Shown here: in pieces, positions 42,317-50,699 of the stretch
Layout: every line of letters begins with the position of its first letter
How positions within the stretch are numbered: position 1 is the first letter of the stretch
NCBI GenBank assembly: GCA_040768925.1
Contig: JAXGLZ010000002.1
Location: 558,001 to 622,000 of the forward strand
From: CALNBC01 sp040768925
Lineage (GTDB): Bacteria; Bacillota; Clostridia; Christensenellales; CALWSW01
Length of the DNA: 64,000 nt
Direction: 5' to 3'
Translations under genes and position numbers: made by a program
Notes under the pieces: generated by a model
Database searches by the model: none
Seen by the model: the letters and a program-made list of their open reading frames with translations, nothing else
What the model was told of the DNA's origin: nothing

Positions 42317-43234
42317 TTAAAACAGGGCGGAAGCGAAATCCTGTGCGTCGAAGGGCTGAAGGTCGTCCATCCCTTCCCCCACGCCCACAAAGCGCACGGG
42401 AACGCCCAGCTCCTCCTTGACCGAGATGGCGACGCCGCCTTTTGCCGTGCCGTCCAGCTTGGTGAGCGCGATGCCCGTGATCCCCGCGGCAGAAGCAAAG
42501 ACCTTTGCCTGGGCGATGGCGTTTTGGCCGGTCGTCGCGTCCAGCACCAGCAGCACTTCCTTTTCGAACCCCGCGCCTTCCCGCTCGATCACGCGGTTGA
42601 TCTTTTCGAGCTCGGCCATCAGGTTCTTTTTGTTGTGCAGCCGGCCGGCGGTGTCCACGATCAGCACGTCCATCCCCCGGGCCTTGGCCGCGGCCATGCC
42701 GTCGAACACCACGGCCGCCGGATCCGCCCCTTCCTGGTGCTTGACGATCCCCACCCCCGCCCGCTGGCTCCAGACGGTCAGCTGCTCGGCGGCGGCGGCC
42801 CGGAAGGTGTCCCCCGCGCAGACGAGCACGTTTTTCCCGCTTTCCTTATAAACATGGGCGAGCTTGCCAATGGTGGTGGTCTTCCCCACGCCGTTCACGC
42901 CGACGACAAGGATGACACAAGGCCCGCCGCCCGGCAAAAAGGGCGTTTCCGGGCGCATCATGTCCGCCACGATTTCGCGGAGCAAGCCCTTGGCATCCTC
43001 CGCCTGGTGAACCTTTTCTTCCTTGACGCGCTTTTTGAGCGCTTCGAGCATTTTTTCCACGGTGGGGACGCCGATATCCGCCGTGATCAGGGCTTCTTCC
43101 AGTTCCTCGTAAAAATCGGCGTTAATCGACGAAAATCCCGAAAAAACCGCGCCGAGCTTTTCGGCGATGTTGTCCCTCGTCTTTGAAAGCCCGCCGGCAA
43201 GCCGCGCAAACAGGCCTTTTTTTTCTTTTTCCAT
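42317..43234 (-). CDS. ftsY: Signal recognition particle receptor FtsY
   Basis: 305 residues. SRP-type GTPase guiding ribosomes to SecYEG. It has a short N-terminal region (MEKEKKGLFARLAGGLSKTRDNI) rather than the long acidic A domain, then the NG domain: VVGVNGVGKTTTIGKLA, DTFRAAAAEQL, DTAGRLHNKKNLM, LTKLDGTAKGG and FVGVGEGMDDLQPFD. The start overlaps the smc stop by one base (TGATG). smc-ftsY order is conserved across Firmicutes. Confidence 0.97.
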   Translation of the reverse strand: MEKEKKGLFARLAGGLSKTRDNIAEKLGAVFSGFSSINADFYEELEEALITADIGVPTVEKMLEALKKRVKEEKVHQAEDAKGLLREIVADMMRPETPFLPGGGPCVILVVGVNGVGKTTTIGKLAHVYKESGKNVLVCAGDTFRAAAAEQLTVWSQRAGVGIVKHQEGADPAAVVFDGMAAAKARGMDVLIVDTAGRLHNKKNLMAELEKINRVIEREGAGFEKEVLLVLDATTGQNAIAQAKVFASAAGITGIALTKLDGTAKGGVAISVKEELGVPVRFVGVGEGMDDLQPFDAQDFASALF

Positions 43235-46200
43235 CAAGCTGCTCCTCCGCTTTGAGTCTCCTTGTCCGCAAGCCTTACGGACACCAGTTTCGAAACGCCC
43301 TTTTCCTCCATCGCGACGCCGTAGAGCGCGTCGCACGCCTCCATGCTGCCCTTTCTGTGGGTGATGAGGATGAACTGGGTTTCGTTGGCGTAGCGCTTCA
43401 GATAATTGGCGAAATTATCCACATTGGCCTCGTCCAGCGAGGACTCGATCTCGTCCAGCACGCAAAACGGCATCGGCTTGTGCTTGAGCATCCCGAACAT
43501 CAGCGCGATGGCCGTCAGCGCTTTTTCCCCGCCGGAAAGCAGGGAGAGCATTTGCAGCTTTTTGCCCGGCGGCTGGGCGATGATGTCGATGTCGCAGTTG
43601 AGCACGTCTTCCCCGGAAAGCCGAAGCTCCGCGGTCCCGCCGCCGAACAGCTCGACGAAGGTTTCCGCAAAGAACCGGTTGATCCTGCCGAACTGGGCCT
43701 TGAACTGCCTGCTCATGGTGGCGAGTAGCTCCTCGATCAGCACGGAAAGGTCCCCTTCCGCCTTGATCAGGTCCTGCTGCTGGGCGTAAAGCTCGTCATA
43801 CCGGCCTTTGACGTTTTTGTAATCCTCGATGGCGTTGACGTTGACCTCCCCCAGGGCGCGGATTTCCTTGCGGATCTGGTCGGTCTGGCGCTGGGATGAG
43901 GTGAAGGAAACCCCGGTTTTATAGGCGGCCGCCCCTTCGTAGGTCAGCTCGTATTCCTCCCAGATGCGGTTCTGCATGGCGGCAAGCTCCGTCTCGGCCT
44001 TGCTTTTTGCCAGTTCCGCCTGGTGCCTGCCGTCTTTTTGGGTTTCCGCTTCCTTTCGGCAGTCCTCAGCCAGGCTCTCAAGCTCTTTCGCGTGGGCCAG
44101 GCTTTCGTCCCGCTTTTGTTCGCTTTCGCGGATCTGCTCCAGCCTTTCCTCGCTTTCCTTGCGCATGGCTGTGATCGCCGCGCCCAGCCTGCCGGATTTT
44201 TTGAGGAGTTCCTCCATTTGCGAAACCGCTTCGCCGTTTTTTCGCCTTGCCGCGTCCAAGGCGGCCTTTGCTGCCGCGGCCTCTTTTTGCAGCCTGGCGC
44301 ACTGCATTGCGAGGGCTTCGTGCTCCTTTTTGAACGAAAGATGCTCCATCCGCGCCGCGTTCAGCTCCTCCGTCAGCCCTTCGCGCATTGCGCGCATCCG
44401 CGCGATCTCGCCCTGGGCGTATCTTGCGTCCTTTTCGGAAACCTGCCTGCTGTCCTCCAGGGTGGACTGGAGCTTTTCGATCTCCGCCAGCTGGTTTTGA
44501 ACGTCCTCTTTAGTTTCCTTCAGGCGTTCGGCGTCCGCCATATGATCGTTCAACTGGGCGGTATATTGATTGAACAGCAGCTCCAGCGTTTCGCCCTTTT
44601 CCGTTTGCTGGGCAAGGGCGATGCGGCCTTCCTGGATCCGCTTTGCGGTTTCCTCCATTTTAGCGGCGGCGGTTTTTGCCGCTTCCTCCGCCTGTTCTTC
44701 CCGCTCTTTGTGCTCGGATTTTTCTTTTTCGATGGCCCTGATCCGGTTTTGCACCCGCTCGATCTCGTTTTCCCGGCCGAGAAGGCCGGTTTCCTTTTTT
44801 TGGGCGCTGCCGCCGGTGATGGATCCGCCGGTGTGGATGATATCCCCCAGCAGGGTGACGACGCGAAAGGCGTGGCGCGTATCCCGGGCGAGGGCGATCC
44901 CCGCGGCCATATCCTCCACCACCACGGTGCGGCCCAGGAGGTTTTCGCAAATATCCTTGTAGTTCGGCTCGGTTTCCACCAGGTCGCTGGCGACGCCCAG
45001 CACGCCCGGAAGGGCCTTTAACGCGGCGCGCTCGGCCTCCGTCAGCACCCTTGGGCGCATCGCCGTCAGCGGCAGAAAAGTCGCTCTGCCGTAATTGTTC
45101 TTTCTTAAATGTTCTATCGCGCGCTTGGCTGCGTTTTCGTCCGTGGTCACAATGTTTTGCAAAGCGGCGCCCAGGGCGTATTCCACCGGTTTTTCCAGCT
45201 TTTCCGGCACGCGCAGAAGCTGGGCGACGACGCCGAGCACCCCCGGCCCCGCAAGCCCTTTCGCGCAGTCCTTCAGCAGGTTTTTCACCCCGGCGTAATA
45301 GCCTTCAAAGCCGCGCTGCATCTCTTTGAGCAGGTTTGCCCGGGAAACGAGGGCGGCGTTTTCCCGCTCGAGTTCCCTGAGCTTCGCTTCGTTTTCCGCC
45401 TTCAGCTCCGCCGCGCGCCCGATCGCCCGCTTCGCGCTTTCGCTCTCGCTTTCCAGCGCCGCAAGCGCGGCCAGGGCGGATTGGACCTTTTCTTCGTGGG
45501 CCTTTTTTTCCTCCGAAAGCTCGTCCAGCTCCCTTTTTGCCGCAGCGATTGCCGGGGCAATTTCCGCTTCCCGCTGAACCAGCGTGTCCAGCATGGTCTG
45601 GAGGCGGGAGGACTGCACCTTCGCGGAAGAAAGCCTGTTCATCGCCTCGATGATGCGCTCCTTGCGGCGCTCCAGCTCTTCCTCCCGCCGGGCGATGTCC
45701 GCGATCTTTGCGGATAGCTGCTCTTCCCGCTGCTTGACGTCCGCGGAAAGAACGGTCAGCTTTGCCTCCAGATCGTCCCTTTTTGCTGCGGAACTTTCGA
45801 ACTCCCTTTTTAGCGATTCCGCCTTCGCGTCCTGCCCGGCCGCTTCCTTTAAGGCGTCGTCCGCGTCCCTTTGCAGCCTTTCGGCGCGTTCGGTCAGCAC
45901 GCGGCTCTCGCCGTCCTGCTTTTCCACCTGGCGGGTAAGCTCCAAAAGCTCCCGCTGACGGCCGGAAATCAGCCCGTCCGCCCTGCGGGCGGCTTCGTTT
46001 TCGGCAGCGGCCGCGGCCGAAAGCTCCGCCGCTTTGGCGAGGAGCCCCTCCTCCCTTTTGGAAAGGTCGGCGATGGCCTCCGCCTGGGCCTGGATCCTCG
46101 CTTTCGCCCGGTCGTACTGGTGCAAAAACGCGTTCAGCTCGATTCCCTTGAGTTCTTCCTTGAGCTTCAAATACTGCTTTGCGACCTCGCTCTGCTCGAA

Positions 46201-46815
46201 AAGCGGATCAAGCCTTCCGGAAAGCTCGTCCACAATATCCCCGATGCGGACGAGGTTCGCCCGGGTCGAGGCGAGCTTTCGTTCCGCCTCTTCCTTCCTC
46301 GCCCGGTATTTGCTGATGCCCGCGGCTTCCTCAAAAACGGCCCGCCTGTCCTCCGATTTGGTGGAAAGGATATCGTCTATCCTGCCCTGGCCGATGATCG
46401 AATAGCCTTCCCGGCCGATGCCGGTGTCCCGCAAAAGGTCCACGATGTCCCTGAGGCGGCAGGGCGCGCGGTTGATAAAATATTCACCCTCCCCCGAACG
46501 GTAGACCCTTCTTGTGATCTGCACTTCCGAATAATCCACCGGAAGCAGCCTGTCCGAATTGTCCAGCGTGAGCTGAACCTCGCAATAGGCCATCTGCCGC
46601 TTGATCTGGGTGCCGGAGAAGATGACATCCTCCATCTTTGCGCCGCGAAGGCTTTTTGCCGACTGCTCGCCGAGCACCCAGCGTATGGATTCCGCGATGT
46701 TGCTCTTGCCGCTTCCGTTCGGGCCGATGATGGCGGTGACGCCCTTGTCGAAGCCGATTTCGACCCTGTTGGCAAAGGATTTGAAGCCGTAAAGCTCCAG
46801 CTTGGTAAGCAGCAT
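43234..46815 (-). CDS. smc: Chromosome segregation SMC ATPase
   Basis: 1193 residues, the usual length. Walker A is GPNGSGKSN near residue 32; long coiled coils at ~170-500 and ~670-1010 flank a hinge (GVLGVVAQLL ... GGSITGGSAQ), and the C-terminal head has LSGGEKALTAIAL and Walker B CVLDEIESSLDEANV. ATG at 46815 with GAGGTG 6 nt upstream; longer in-frame extensions lack homology. Transcribed from its own promoter with a ~208-nt structured leader. Works with ScpA/ScpB, not seen here. Confidence 0.97.
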   Translation of the reverse strand: MLLTKLELYGFKSFANRVEIGFDKGVTAIIGPNGSGKSNIAESIRWVLGEQSAKSLRGAKMEDVIFSGTQIKRQMAYCEVQLTLDNSDRLLPVDYSEVQITRRVYRSGEGEYFINRAPCRLRDIVDLLRDTGIGREGYSIIGQGRIDDILSTKSEDRRAVFEEAAGISKYRARKEEAERKLASTRANLVRIGDIVDELSGRLDPLFEQSEVAKQYLKLKEELKGIELNAFLHQYDRAKARIQAQAEAIADLSKREEGLLAKAAELSAAAAAENEAARRADGLISGRQRELLELTRQVEKQDGESRVLTERAERLQRDADDALKEAAGQDAKAESLKREFESSAAKRDDLEAKLTVLSADVKQREEQLSAKIADIARREEELERRKERIIEAMNRLSSAKVQSSRLQTMLDTLVQREAEIAPAIAAAKRELDELSEEKKAHEEKVQSALAALAALESESESAKRAIGRAAELKAENEAKLRELERENAALVSRANLLKEMQRGFEGYYAGVKNLLKDCAKGLAGPGVLGVVAQLLRVPEKLEKPVEYALGAALQNIVTTDENAAKRAIEHLRKNNYGRATFLPLTAMRPRVLTEAERAALKALPGVLGVASDLVETEPNYKDICENLLGRTVVVEDMAAGIALARDTRHAFRVVTLLGDIIHTGGSITGGSAQKKETGLLGRENEIERVQNRIRAIEKEKSEHKEREEQAEEAAKTAAAKMEETAKRIQEGRIALAQQTEKGETLELLFNQYTAQLNDHMADAERLKETKEDVQNQLAEIEKLQSTLEDSRQVSEKDARYAQGEIARMRAMREGLTEELNAARMEHLSFKKEHEALAMQCARLQKEAAAAKAALDAARRKNGEAVSQMEELLKKSGRLGAAITAMRKESEERLEQIRESEQKRDESLAHAKELESLAEDCRKEAETQKDGRHQAELAKSKAETELAAMQNRIWEEYELTYEGAAAYKTGVSFTSSQRQTDQIRKEIRALGEVNVNAIEDYKNVKGRYDELYAQQQDLIKAEGDLSVLIEELLATMSRQFKAQFGRINRFFAETFVELFGGGTAELRLSGEDVLNCDIDIIAQPPGKKLQMLSLLSGGEKALTAIALMFGMLKHKPMPFCVLDEIESSLDEANVDNFANYLKRYANETQFILITHRKGSMEACDALYGVAMEEKGVSKLVSVRLADKETQSGGAA

Positions 46816-46842
46816 TTCACACCTCTGGTTCATTGTTGCAGG

Positions 46843-47018
46843 CATGGCGCGCCAATCCGAACCCGGTCTGGCGGGCCGCCTGTGCGGCGTGGCGGTGTTG
46901 CCGCGGCTTGCCGCAGTCTCGCCTGCGCTTTCGCTGCGGCGCCTTGCCCCGCCGCGCACATTCGGCTCCGCCGGGCTTCTAAGGCCCTCAAAGGCCGAAT
47001 TCAAATTGGCGCGCCATG
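46843..47018 (-). promoter_or_regulatory. smc leader bounded by a perfect 14-bp inverted repeat
   Basis: CATGGCGCGCCAAT (46843-46856) and ATTGGCGCGCCATG (47005-47018) are exact reverse complements 148 bases apart, within the smc 5' untranslated region. In the transcript they would form a stem next to the 5' end that closes a GC-rich loop and ends 28 nt before the smc start codon. The transcript-proximal copy also contains an ATG opening a 9-codon frame. Confidence 0.65.
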
Positions 47019-47029
47019 TAACTTGTAAG

Positions 47030-47058
47030 ATTATAACATGCATGCATCCCTTTCGCAA
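47030..47058 (-). promoter_or_regulatory. Sigma-A promoter of smc-ftsY
   Basis: Minus strand TTGCGA (47058-47053), 17-nt spacer, TATAAT (47035-47030). Expected start near 47023. Confidence 0.8.
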
Positions 47059-47083
47059 TGAAGCCGGGGCCGCTCCGCCGGCG

Positions 47084-47110
47084 CGAAAAAACGCGGCCCG
47101 CTTGGCCGCG
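47084..47110 (-). terminator. Terminator of acpP-rnc
   Basis: Minus strand CGCGGCC / GGCCGCG stem with a short loop, then TTTTTTCGCG, 27 bases after the rnc stop. Confidence 0.85.
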
Positions 47111-47136
47111 CCGGTTGATCCCATTCAGTTTTTTAT

Positions 47137-47811
47137 TCAGTCTTCGCCCTGAACGCCCAGCCGCCCCAGCGCCTGCCCGGCCGCTTTCTGCTCGGCTTCT
47201 TTTTTGGTCCGGCCTTCGCCGCGGCCAAGGGGGGCGCCGTCGTTTAGCACCTCGCAGACGAACCATTTGTCGTGGTCCAGGCCGCGCTCCTCCACCAGTT
47301 CGTAGCGGATATCCGCCGAGCCGTTCTTCTGGAGCACTTCCTGTAGCCGGGTTTTGCAGTCGATCACCCGCTCGCCCGCGTGGGCCCGGATGGGCACAAA
47401 GCGGCGGGCAAAGGCGTTTGCCGCTTCCGCCCCGCCGTCCAGGTAGATCGCGGCGGTCAGGGCTTCGAAAGCGTCCGACACGATGGAGGGCTTCTGCCTT
47501 CCGCCGCCCAGTTCCTCCCCTTTGCCAAGGTAGAGGTAATCGCCCAGGGAAAAGGCCCCCGCGTTTTCAAAAAGGGCGCTTTCGCAGACCGAGGCCGCCC
47601 GGGCCCGGGTCATATCCCCTTCCTTCATTTCGGGAAAAGCGCGGTAAAGCTCCCCCGCGGCGTAAAGGCCGAGCACGGCGTCGCCCAGGAATTCCAGCCT
47701 TTGATTGTGGCTTGCGGACCCGAAAGAGGTATGGGTCAGGGCCATTTTCAGCAACGGCCTGTTCCTGAATTCATAGCCGATGAGCGATTGCAGTTCCTCG
47801 AGCTTGCCCAT
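47137..47811 (-). CDS. rnc: Ribonuclease III
   Basis: 224 residues. Double-stranded-RNA endonuclease. The catalytic signature is NQRLEFLGDAVLGL with the acidic residues; SDAFEALTAAIYLDGG carries the second acidic pair. The dsRNA-binding domain (~150-220) has DCKTRLQEVLQKN and GRGEGRTKKEAEQKAAGQAL. ATG starts two bases after the acpP stop. Confidence 0.96.
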   Translation of the reverse strand: MGKLEELQSLIGYEFRNRPLLKMALTHTSFGSASHNQRLEFLGDAVLGLYAAGELYRAFPEMKEGDMTRARAASVCESALFENAGAFSLGDYLYLGKGEELGGGRQKPSIVSDAFEALTAAIYLDGGAEAANAFARRFVPIRAHAGERVIDCKTRLQEVLQKNGSADIRYELVEERGLDHDKWFVCEVLNDGAPLGRGEGRTKKEAEQKAAGQALGRLGVQGED

Positions 47812-47813
47812 GG

Positions 47814-48038
47814 TTATGCGCGGGCCTGGATATAGTCCACAATTTCCTTGACGGTGGTCACCTTGGGAAGGTCTTCGTCCGGGATTTCCAGGTCGAACTC
47901 CTGCTCAAGGTCCATGATGAGCTCAACAACGTCCAAAGAATCGGCCTTGAGGTCCTCCACAAGACTGGTTTCCATCGTGATCCGGTCCTCGTCCACATTC
48001 ATTTGGGAAGCGACGATCGCCCTGATTTTTTCGAACAT
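47814..48038 (-). CDS. acpP: Acyl carrier protein
   Basis: 74 residues. Carries growing acyl chains on phosphopantetheine attached to Ser in the DSLD motif (EDLKADSLDVVELIMDLEQEF). I chose the second ATG (MFEKIRAIV): AAAGGAGC lies 7 nt upstream of it but only 1 nt from the first. Usually preceded by fabD-fabG in this locus; here those genes are absent between plsX and acpP. Confidence 0.96.
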   Translation of the reverse strand: MFEKIRAIVASQMNVDEDRITMETSLVEDLKADSLDVVELIMDLEQEFDLEIPDEDLPKVTTVKEIVDYIQARA

Positions 48039-48073
48039 TTTCATGCTCCTTTCGACAATAACTTAGTATGATT

Positions 48074-48112
48074 CCTTTTAAAGGCAAGGGGAGCCGAACT
48101 CCCCCCTGCCTT
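48074..48112 (-). terminator. Terminator between plsX and acpP
   Basis: Minus strand AAGGCAGGGGGGAG / CTCCCCTTGCCTT stem with TTCGG loop, then TTTAAAAGG. Next to it is the palindrome AAGCATGGCGCGGCATGCTT (48113-48132). Confidence 0.7.
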
Positions 48113-48137
48113 AAGCATGGCGCGGCATGCTTGTGGA

Positions 48138-49151
48138 TTATTCGGGCAAAGGCATCGATTCGATGCTCTGCCGGATTATGTTTACGACGTCTCCGTCGAT
48201 AAACTTCGCGGCCTGGTGCAAAGCCGCGGCAAAAGCCTTTGCGTCGCAGGTGCCGTGGGCCTTGATGATGCCGCCGTCGATGCCTAAAAGCAGCGCGCCG
48301 CCGTGGCTTGAGTAGTCCATTTTTGCCTTGATCCGCTTGAACGCGCCGCGGGCGAGCAGCGCGCCGATTCTGGATACGATGCCGCCCATCAGCTCCCGCT
48401 TGAGGATGGACATCACCATCGACGCCGTGCCCTCGATGGATTTGAGGGCGACGTTGCCGGCAAAGCCGTCGGAAACGACGACGTCAAACTCGCCGGAGAG
48501 GATGTCCCTCCCCTCGCAGTTGCCGGTGAAATTGACCGGGGTTTCCTGCAAAAGCTTATACGCTTCCTTGGTGAGCTCGCAGCCCTTTTCCGCTTCGGCG
48601 CCGTTGTTCAAAAGGCCCACCCGGGGGTTCTTGATGCCCATGATGCGCTCGGCGTAGGCCGCGCCCATCACCGCGAACTGCTGCAAATTCCCGGGCTTCA
48701 TGTCCACATTCGCGCCGCAGTCGATCAGGATCACGTCGTGATCCTTCCTGGTGGGCAGCACCGGCGCCAGAGCCGGGCGCTTGATGCCCTTGATGCGGCG
48801 GACGATGAACGTCGCCCCGGCAAGCACAGCGCCGGTGGAACCCGCGGAAACGAAAACCTCCGCCTCTTTGTTGGCGACGGCGTCCAGCGCCTTTACCAAA
48901 GAGGATTCCTTCTTCCGGCGGACGGCGTTGACCGGGTGCTCGCTGTTCGTGATCGCGTCCGGCGCGTGGCGGATCTCCACCCGTTTCAGATCCGTTCCGG
49001 GGTGCTTTTCTAGCTCCTGCTTGATCCTGGCCTCGTCGCCTGTCAGGATCAGATAAAGGTCTGAAATCTCGGAAAGCGCCAGGGCGCAGCCGGAGATGAT
49101 CTCCACCGGAGCGTTATCGCCGCCGAAAGCGTCAACCACAACTCTTTTCAA
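48138..49151 (-). CDS. plsX: Phosphate acyltransferase PlsX
   Basis: 337 residues. It converts acyl-ACP to acyl-phosphate for phospholipid synthesis, linking with FakA at 17 kb. Family motifs: VVVDAFGGDNAP, HAPDAITNSEHPVNAVRRKKESSLV, VSAGSTGAVLAGATFIV, VILIDCGANVDMKP, VSDGFAGNVALKSIEGTA and LLGIDGGIIKAHG. TTG start: GAGGGG is 6-7 nt upstream of 49151. Followed by a terminator, so it is mostly expressed alone. No fapR gene is present. Confidence 0.95.
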   Translation of the reverse strand: MKRVVVDAFGGDNAPVEIISGCALALSEISDLYLILTGDEARIKQELEKHPGTDLKRVEIRHAPDAITNSEHPVNAVRRKKESSLVKALDAVANKEAEVFVSAGSTGAVLAGATFIVRRIKGIKRPALAPVLPTRKDHDVILIDCGANVDMKPGNLQQFAVMGAAYAERIMGIKNPRVGLLNNGAEAEKGCELTKEAYKLLQETPVNFTGNCEGRDILSGEFDVVVSDGFAGNVALKSIEGTASMVMSILKRELMGGIVSRIGALLARGAFKRIKAKMDYSSHGGALLLGIDGGIIKAHGTCDAKAFAAALHQAAKFIDGDVVNIIRQSIESMPLPE

Positions 49152-49245
49152 CTCAATACCCCTCAAAAAACAGACTTTTTTGTGCCCCTGCCCGCGTCAA
49201 AACGCGTTTTTGAGCTTGGATTATGACCGCAAAACAATCTATAGT

Positions 49246-49275
49246 AGTATATACCAGTATCTGGCTGCTTTGCAA
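49246..49275 (-). promoter_or_regulatory. Promoter of plsX
   Basis: Minus strand TTGCAA (49275-49270), 18-nt spacer, TATACT (49251-49246). Confidence 0.65.
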
Positions 49276-49390
49276 GCCAAAGAGTGGATTCGCGCCCTCT
49301 GACTGAAGCGTCTTTTAGCGATCGGAATCCGCCCGGCCGGCCGCGGGGTTTTCAAGCGATTTTGCCCGGGTGCCCTTTCGATCAGACATG

Positions 49391-49419
49391 TTGCATTTTG
49401 ACCCTTGAACCACTATACT
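49391..49419 (+). promoter_or_regulatory. Promoter of the cysteine synthase gene
   Basis: TTGCAT (49391-49396), 17-nt spacer, TATACT (49414-49419), 41 nt before the GTG start, leaving a short leader without room for a T-box. Confidence 0.75.
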
Positions 49420-49460
49420 GAAGCATGCTCAGTCATTACGCAAAATCTGGAGGAAACGCC

Positions 49461-50390
49461 GTGTATTACAGCGATATCTTGGAGGCCATTGGCAACACTC
49501 CGCTCATACGTCTGAACAGACTGCCGGATCACGACTGCGCGACGGTGCTTGTCAAGTACGAGGGCGTGAATATCGGCGGTTCCATCAAAACCCGCACCGC
49601 TTTCAACATGCTGAGCCAGGCGGAAAAGCGGGGGCTCATCAGCAAAGACACGATCATCGTGGAGCCGACCAGCGGCAACCAGGGGATCGGCCTTGCGCTG
49701 GTCGGGGCCGTCCGCGGTTACAGGGTCGTCATCGTCATGCCCGATTCCGTCAGCGAGGAGCGCAGGAAGCTCGTGACCCAATACGGCTCCGAGGTCGTCC
49801 TCGTCCACGACGAGGGAGACATCGGCAAATGCATCGAGGCCTGCCTCAACACCGCCCTGAACATGGCGAAGGAGAACAAAAACGTTTACGTTCCCCAGCA
49901 GTTCACCAATCCGGACAACCCGAACGTTCACCGCAATTTCACCGCGCTGGAGATCCTCGAACAGGCCGGCGGGCCGATCGACGGCTTTTGCTCGGGCGTC
50001 GGCACCGGCGGGACCCTTACGGGCATCGGCGAAATCTTAAAATCCCGCAATCCCAAAGTCGAGATCTGGGCGGTGGAGCCGGAGCACGCGGCCATCCTTT
50101 CCGGCGGCTCCATCGGGACCCACGTCCAGATGGGCATAGGCGACGGCCTGATCCCCGAGAACCTGAACACGGATATCTATTCCCAGGTTTGCATCGTTAC
50201 AGACGGCGAAGCCATGGAAACCACCCGCCGGCTCGCCAGGGAAGAGGGGATCCTCTGCGGGATTTCCAGCGGGACCAACGTCACCGCTGCCCTCAAGCTG
50301 GCAAAGAAGCTCGGCCCGGGGAAAACCGTGGTCACCATCCTTCCGGACACCGGGGAACGGTATTTTTCCACCCCGCTTTTTTGCGAATGA
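49461..50390 (+). CDS. cysK: Cysteine synthase family PLP enzyme
   Basis: 309 residues, fold type II PLP enzyme. The PLP lysine motif reads GGSIKTRTA (usual GGSVKDR), the phosphate and substrate loop PTSGNQGIGLA has Gln where O-acetylserine sulfhydrylases often have Thr, GVGTGGTLTGIGE binds the PLP phosphate, and CGISSGTN is near the C-terminus. It probably makes cysteine from O-acetylserine and sulfide; the loop differences leave other beta-replacement reactions possible. GTG start with TGGAGGAAACGCC upstream. Single gene with its own promoter and terminator. Confidence 0.85.
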   Translation: MYYSDILEAIGNTPLIRLNRLPDHDCATVLVKYEGVNIGGSIKTRTAFNMLSQAEKRGLISKDTIIVEPTSGNQGIGLALVGAVRGYRVVIVMPDSVSEERRKLVTQYGSEVVLVHDEGDIGKCIEACLNTALNMAKENKNVYVPQQFTNPDNPNVHRNFTALEILEQAGGPIDGFCSGVGTGGTLTGIGEILKSRNPKVEIWAVEPEHAAILSGGSIGTHVQMGIGDGLIPENLNTDIYSQVCIVTDGEAMETTRRLAREEGILCGISSGTNVTAALKLAKKLGPGKTVVTILPDTGERYFSTPLFCE

Positions 50391-50521
50391 CCGGGCCGCG
50401 GCAGCCGCCGCCCGGTTGCAGCGGGCCTCTGGCCGAATCAGGCAAAGCGGGCGGGCCCGGGCGGAAAACTCTCTTTGACTTCAGGCAAAACGGCGTTTCA
50501 TCCCTCTAAATTGAATGATTG

Positions 50522-50541
50522 GCTTCCTTAATTAAGGAAGC
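50522..50541. repeat. 20-bp perfect palindrome
   Basis: GCTTCCTTAATTAAGGAAGC directly precedes the cysK terminator. It could be a regulator site or a second hairpin. Confidence 0.6.
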
Positions 50542-50578
50542 AAACGATCCGCGGAACTGATTTTCGCGGATCGTTTTT
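50542..50578. terminator. Terminator downstream of cysK
   Basis: AAACGATCCGCG / CGCGGATCGTTT stem with an 11-nt loop followed by TT; A-run on the left suggests bidirectional use with the convergent SorC gene. Confidence 0.8.
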
Positions 50579-50699
50579 GATTGGGAAAACGCAAGGCGAC
50601 GCGCGCTGCCCGCTTTCATGGATTCTGATTGCCGGCCGCCCGGGCCGCTCTGGGGCCGGAACCCTTTGAAAAGGCTGCACGGGCTTTTTCGAAAATCTT

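Noticed and set aside
46816..47124. N-terminal extension of SMC to 47124
   Set aside because: The extra residues lack SMC similarity and span a terminator, a TATAAT promoter and the inverted-repeat leader.
49420..49460. T-box or riboswitch leader for the cysteine synthase gene
   Set aside because: The leader between promoter and start is only ~35 nt.
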